NCBI GenBank assembly: GCA_021107195.1
Contig: JAIOTF010000355.1
Span: 1 to 16,399 of the forward strand
Origin: Anaerolineaceae bacterium
GTDB lineage: Bacteria > Chloroflexota > Anaerolineae > Anaerolineales > Anaerolineaceae
Reading direction: 5' to 3'
Length of the DNA: 16,399 bases
Shown here piece by piece: positions 14,868 through 16,399 of this stretch. The notes beneath the pieces were generated by a model. It had not been told where the DNA came from. It made no database searches and saw nothing but the letters and a program-made list of their open reading frames with translations. Within the stretch, counting starts at the first letter, position 1. Each line of letters starts with the position of its first letter. The translations under genes were made by a program, and so were the position numbers.

Positions 14868-16124
14868 TTATCTGGTTGACCAGCGGTGGATTATGATTGC
14901 ACCTATGCCAATGAATATTGCAGCAAACAAAAAGAGAGCAGTATAAGACCAATGCTGTAAAAACAAACCTGCTGCAAGAGATAGAAAAGCGACAGGTAAG
15001 GTGAGAACCGTATTAAGCCCTGCGTAGGTGCTTCGTTTAGCTGCCGGAGCTACTTCGAGTAGTGCACTCTGAAAACCTACTCTTCGACCATCGGAGGTTG
15101 CACCCACCAGGAAAAATACTGGCAACAAAGCCATCCATCCGAGTGGGCTAAGGGCAATAGCTAATAGAGGGGTCAAAGCTGAAGTAATGGCACAAAAGAA
15201 CAGCATACGGCGGCTGCCAGAAAGGTCTACGAGGCGTGCCCAAACCAGATTTGAAAGTGCGCCACCCGATACTTGCGCCAGTAAAAACCACCCGATGGTT
15301 TCTGTGGGCGCACCCAATGTGTTACGGGCATAGACGATATAGAATGGCAGTGCCATTAAACTGAATCCAGTCAGGAGCTGTGCAGCGATTAATGTTTTCA
15401 TTCGGCGGCTGATCATCAGAAGCTGTTGCCAATATTCATTCCAGGACTGTGATTCCACTTTAACAGTGGTGTTGATGGGTTCCCGTATTGCCCAAAAACC
15501 CAGTGAGGCGATGGCCAGTCCGATGGCAGCCAGCCCAAATAGCATAGCGTAATTATTGGGATAGGGCACATTCGCCAGAATTTGTCGTGCTGCTAACGCC
15601 GCGCCCAGGGAAAGCGGTCCTGCTAAAGCGCCTTTACCACCAAAAAATGCCCCGCGTTTCCCTTCAGGAATAATTTTTCCAATGATGTCGGTATATGGTA
15701 TGTTCGCCAAGCCACCGCCGGCATAGAAGACGATCAACATGGCCACCAATATCCAGGCTAATGTCATTGGTTGTTGGCTGCCAATGGCATAAATAAGCCA
15801 TGCCAATGTTCCCCAGCTAACGACCCGTAATGAAATAGCGAATATTAAATATGGCAACTTTCGCGGGCGGGGTTCAATCCAACGTGCAGCGAAAAGCTGT
15901 GGAAGCGCTCCGGCCACGGTCAGGACGGTGGCAAGGCCACCTACCCAGACGGTTGAGCCGGTCAGGTCGACCACAAAAGCGGAAATAACAGTTGTTGGTT
16001 GTGTTAATGCCATACTCAAGGCCAAAAAAGCGCCATGCCATAATCCAGCGATGAAGTTGCGGCGATTGATAGACGATTCTGCTTGGGCAATGTGTGAACT
16101 TACGTTTTCTTTTTCTAAATACAT
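14868..16124 (-). CDS. Major facilitator superfamily transporter, 12 TM
   Basis: A 418-residue integral membrane protein with twelve hydrophobic segments in two halves of six, separated by a polar loop around residues 215-240 (ESQSWNEYWQQ). Helix 4 leads into GGGLANIPYTDIIGKIIPEGKR, an MFS-type cytoplasmic loop between helices 4 and 5; helix 10 ends in GATSDGRRVGFQSA. It should move a small solute by secondary transport. Nothing visible identifies the substrate, and drug efflux is only one possibility. The ATG at 16124 has AAGGTG about 5 nt upstream. It follows the metallo-hydrolase gene by 13 bp on the same strand, so the two are probably co-transcribed. It converges on the response-regulator gene across the transposase relic. 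No terminator was found. Confidence 0.9.
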   Translation of the reverse strand: MYLEKENVSSHIAQAESSINRRNFIAGLWHGAFLALSMALTQPTTVISAFVVDLTGSTVWVGGLATVLTVAGALPQLFAARWIEPRPRKLPYLIFAISLRVVSWGTLAWLIYAIGSQQPMTLAWILVAMLIVFYAGGGLANIPYTDIIGKIIPEGKRGAFFGGKGALAGPLSLGAALAARQILANVPYPNNYAMLFGLAAIGLAIASLGFWAIREPINTTVKVESQSWNEYWQQLLMISRRMKTLIAAQLLTGFSLMALPFYIVYARNTLGAPTETIGWFLLAQVSGGALSNLVWARLVDLSGSRRMLFFCAITSALTPLLAIALSPLGWMALLPVFFLVGATSDGRRVGFQSALLEVAPAAKRSTYAGLNTVLTLPVAFLSLAAGLFLQHWSYTALFLFAAIFIGIGAIIIHRWSTR

Positions 16125-16137
16125 CAGACACCTTTAA

Positions 16138-16399
16138 TCAGTCTTGAAATTGAATGGTTGTTCCTGCAGGACAGGCATTGACCTGACTTCCGAAAGCATT
16201 TTTTAACTTTCTAAAAGCATTCTCGCTAGTGCAGTGGTTGGGATAGAAGGATATGTTCTGGAAATGTACTGCAAATGTACCGACCACATGTTCCAGATTT
16301 TGATCATCAGCAGATATCAAATGCATACCGCCAATTACGGCAATTATGGGCGTCCCAAAAATTTGCTCCACATGAAACAGCGTATTTAGAATCCCTGCA
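16138..16399 (-). CDS. Metallo-beta-lactamase-fold hydrolase, C-terminal part (runs off the window)
   Basis: The frame is open to the window edge; 86 residues are visible, starting AGILNTLFHVEQIFG and ending at TGA 16140-16138. The sequence has the C-terminal metal-binding landmarks of the subfamily often annotated as dihydropterin-ribofuranosylaminobenzene-phosphate synthase-like: AVIGGMHLI, with a histidine after GG, and YPNHCTS, with an HCT, followed by LKNAFGSQVNACPAGT. The family normally reads IGGFHL...PCHCTG...CYAGT. These enzymes are di-metal hydrolases with varied and mostly unknown substrates, so only the fold is called. The N-terminal HxHxDH half lies outside the window. A GTG at 16371 is an internal valine, not the start. 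The MFS gene follows after 13 bp. Confidence 0.8.
   Translation of the reverse strand, partial: AGILNTLFHVEQIFGTPIIAVIGGMHLISADDQNLEHVVGTFAVHFQNISFYPNHCTSENAFRKLKNAFGSQVNACPAGTTIQFQD

Overview
The window looks like a chromosomal stretch from a mid-GC bacterium, most plausibly a Chloroflexota member of the Anaerolineae type. That placement is an inference from three things: a histidine kinase gene that appears to be leaderless, a transposase remnant of a type I associate with such genomes, and the mix of gene families. No ribosomal or other phylogenetic marker is present to confirm it. I see no rRNA, tRNA or CRISPR array.

Layout. Positions 1-617 hold no intact gene. They contain a hairpin/terminator candidate and the decayed remains of a MntA/HepT-type nucleotidyltransferase-HEPN toxin-antitoxin pair. 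Positions 618-10167 (minus strand) are a two-gene operon: a tandem-domain universal stress protein followed, 4 nt after its stop, by a full-length 2860-residue cyclic beta-1,2-glucan synthase with GT84, cyclisation and GH94 domains. Its promoter (extended -10 at 10298-10303) is followed by a leader of about 120 nt. That leader contains a textbook intrinsic terminator upstream of the first gene, plus an alternative pairing that would disrupt it, so the operon looks attenuation-controlled.

Positions 10221-10919 are a gene-free stretch of about 700 bp. It carries the operon promoter, a 12-bp palindrome, one copy of a 31-bp dispersed repeat, a perfect 17-bp hairpin and a possible WD40-repeat relic. 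Positions 10920-14452 form a divergent module: an Lnt-like membrane-anchored carbon-nitrogen hydrolase (minus), and a NarL-type two-component system (plus; kinase and regulator overlap by 4 nt). They share a 141-157 bp promoter region with a perfect 27-bp palindrome. A second copy of the 31-bp repeat lies directly after the regulator stop, where it truncates a transposase relic (14485-14711, minus).

Positions 14868-16399 (minus) hold a 12-TM MFS transporter preceded, 13 bp upstream, by the C-terminal part of a metallo-beta-lactamase-fold hydrolase that runs off the window.

How the parts work together (inference): the stress-protein/glucan operon probably makes an osmoprotective or envelope-associated cyclic glucan under RNA-level control. 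The two-component system probably controls itself and the divergent Lnt-like enzyme through the shared palindrome, suggesting an envelope-stress or lipoprotein-modification circuit. The flanking 31-bp repeats and gene relics suggest that this module sits in a region remodelled by mobile DNA.
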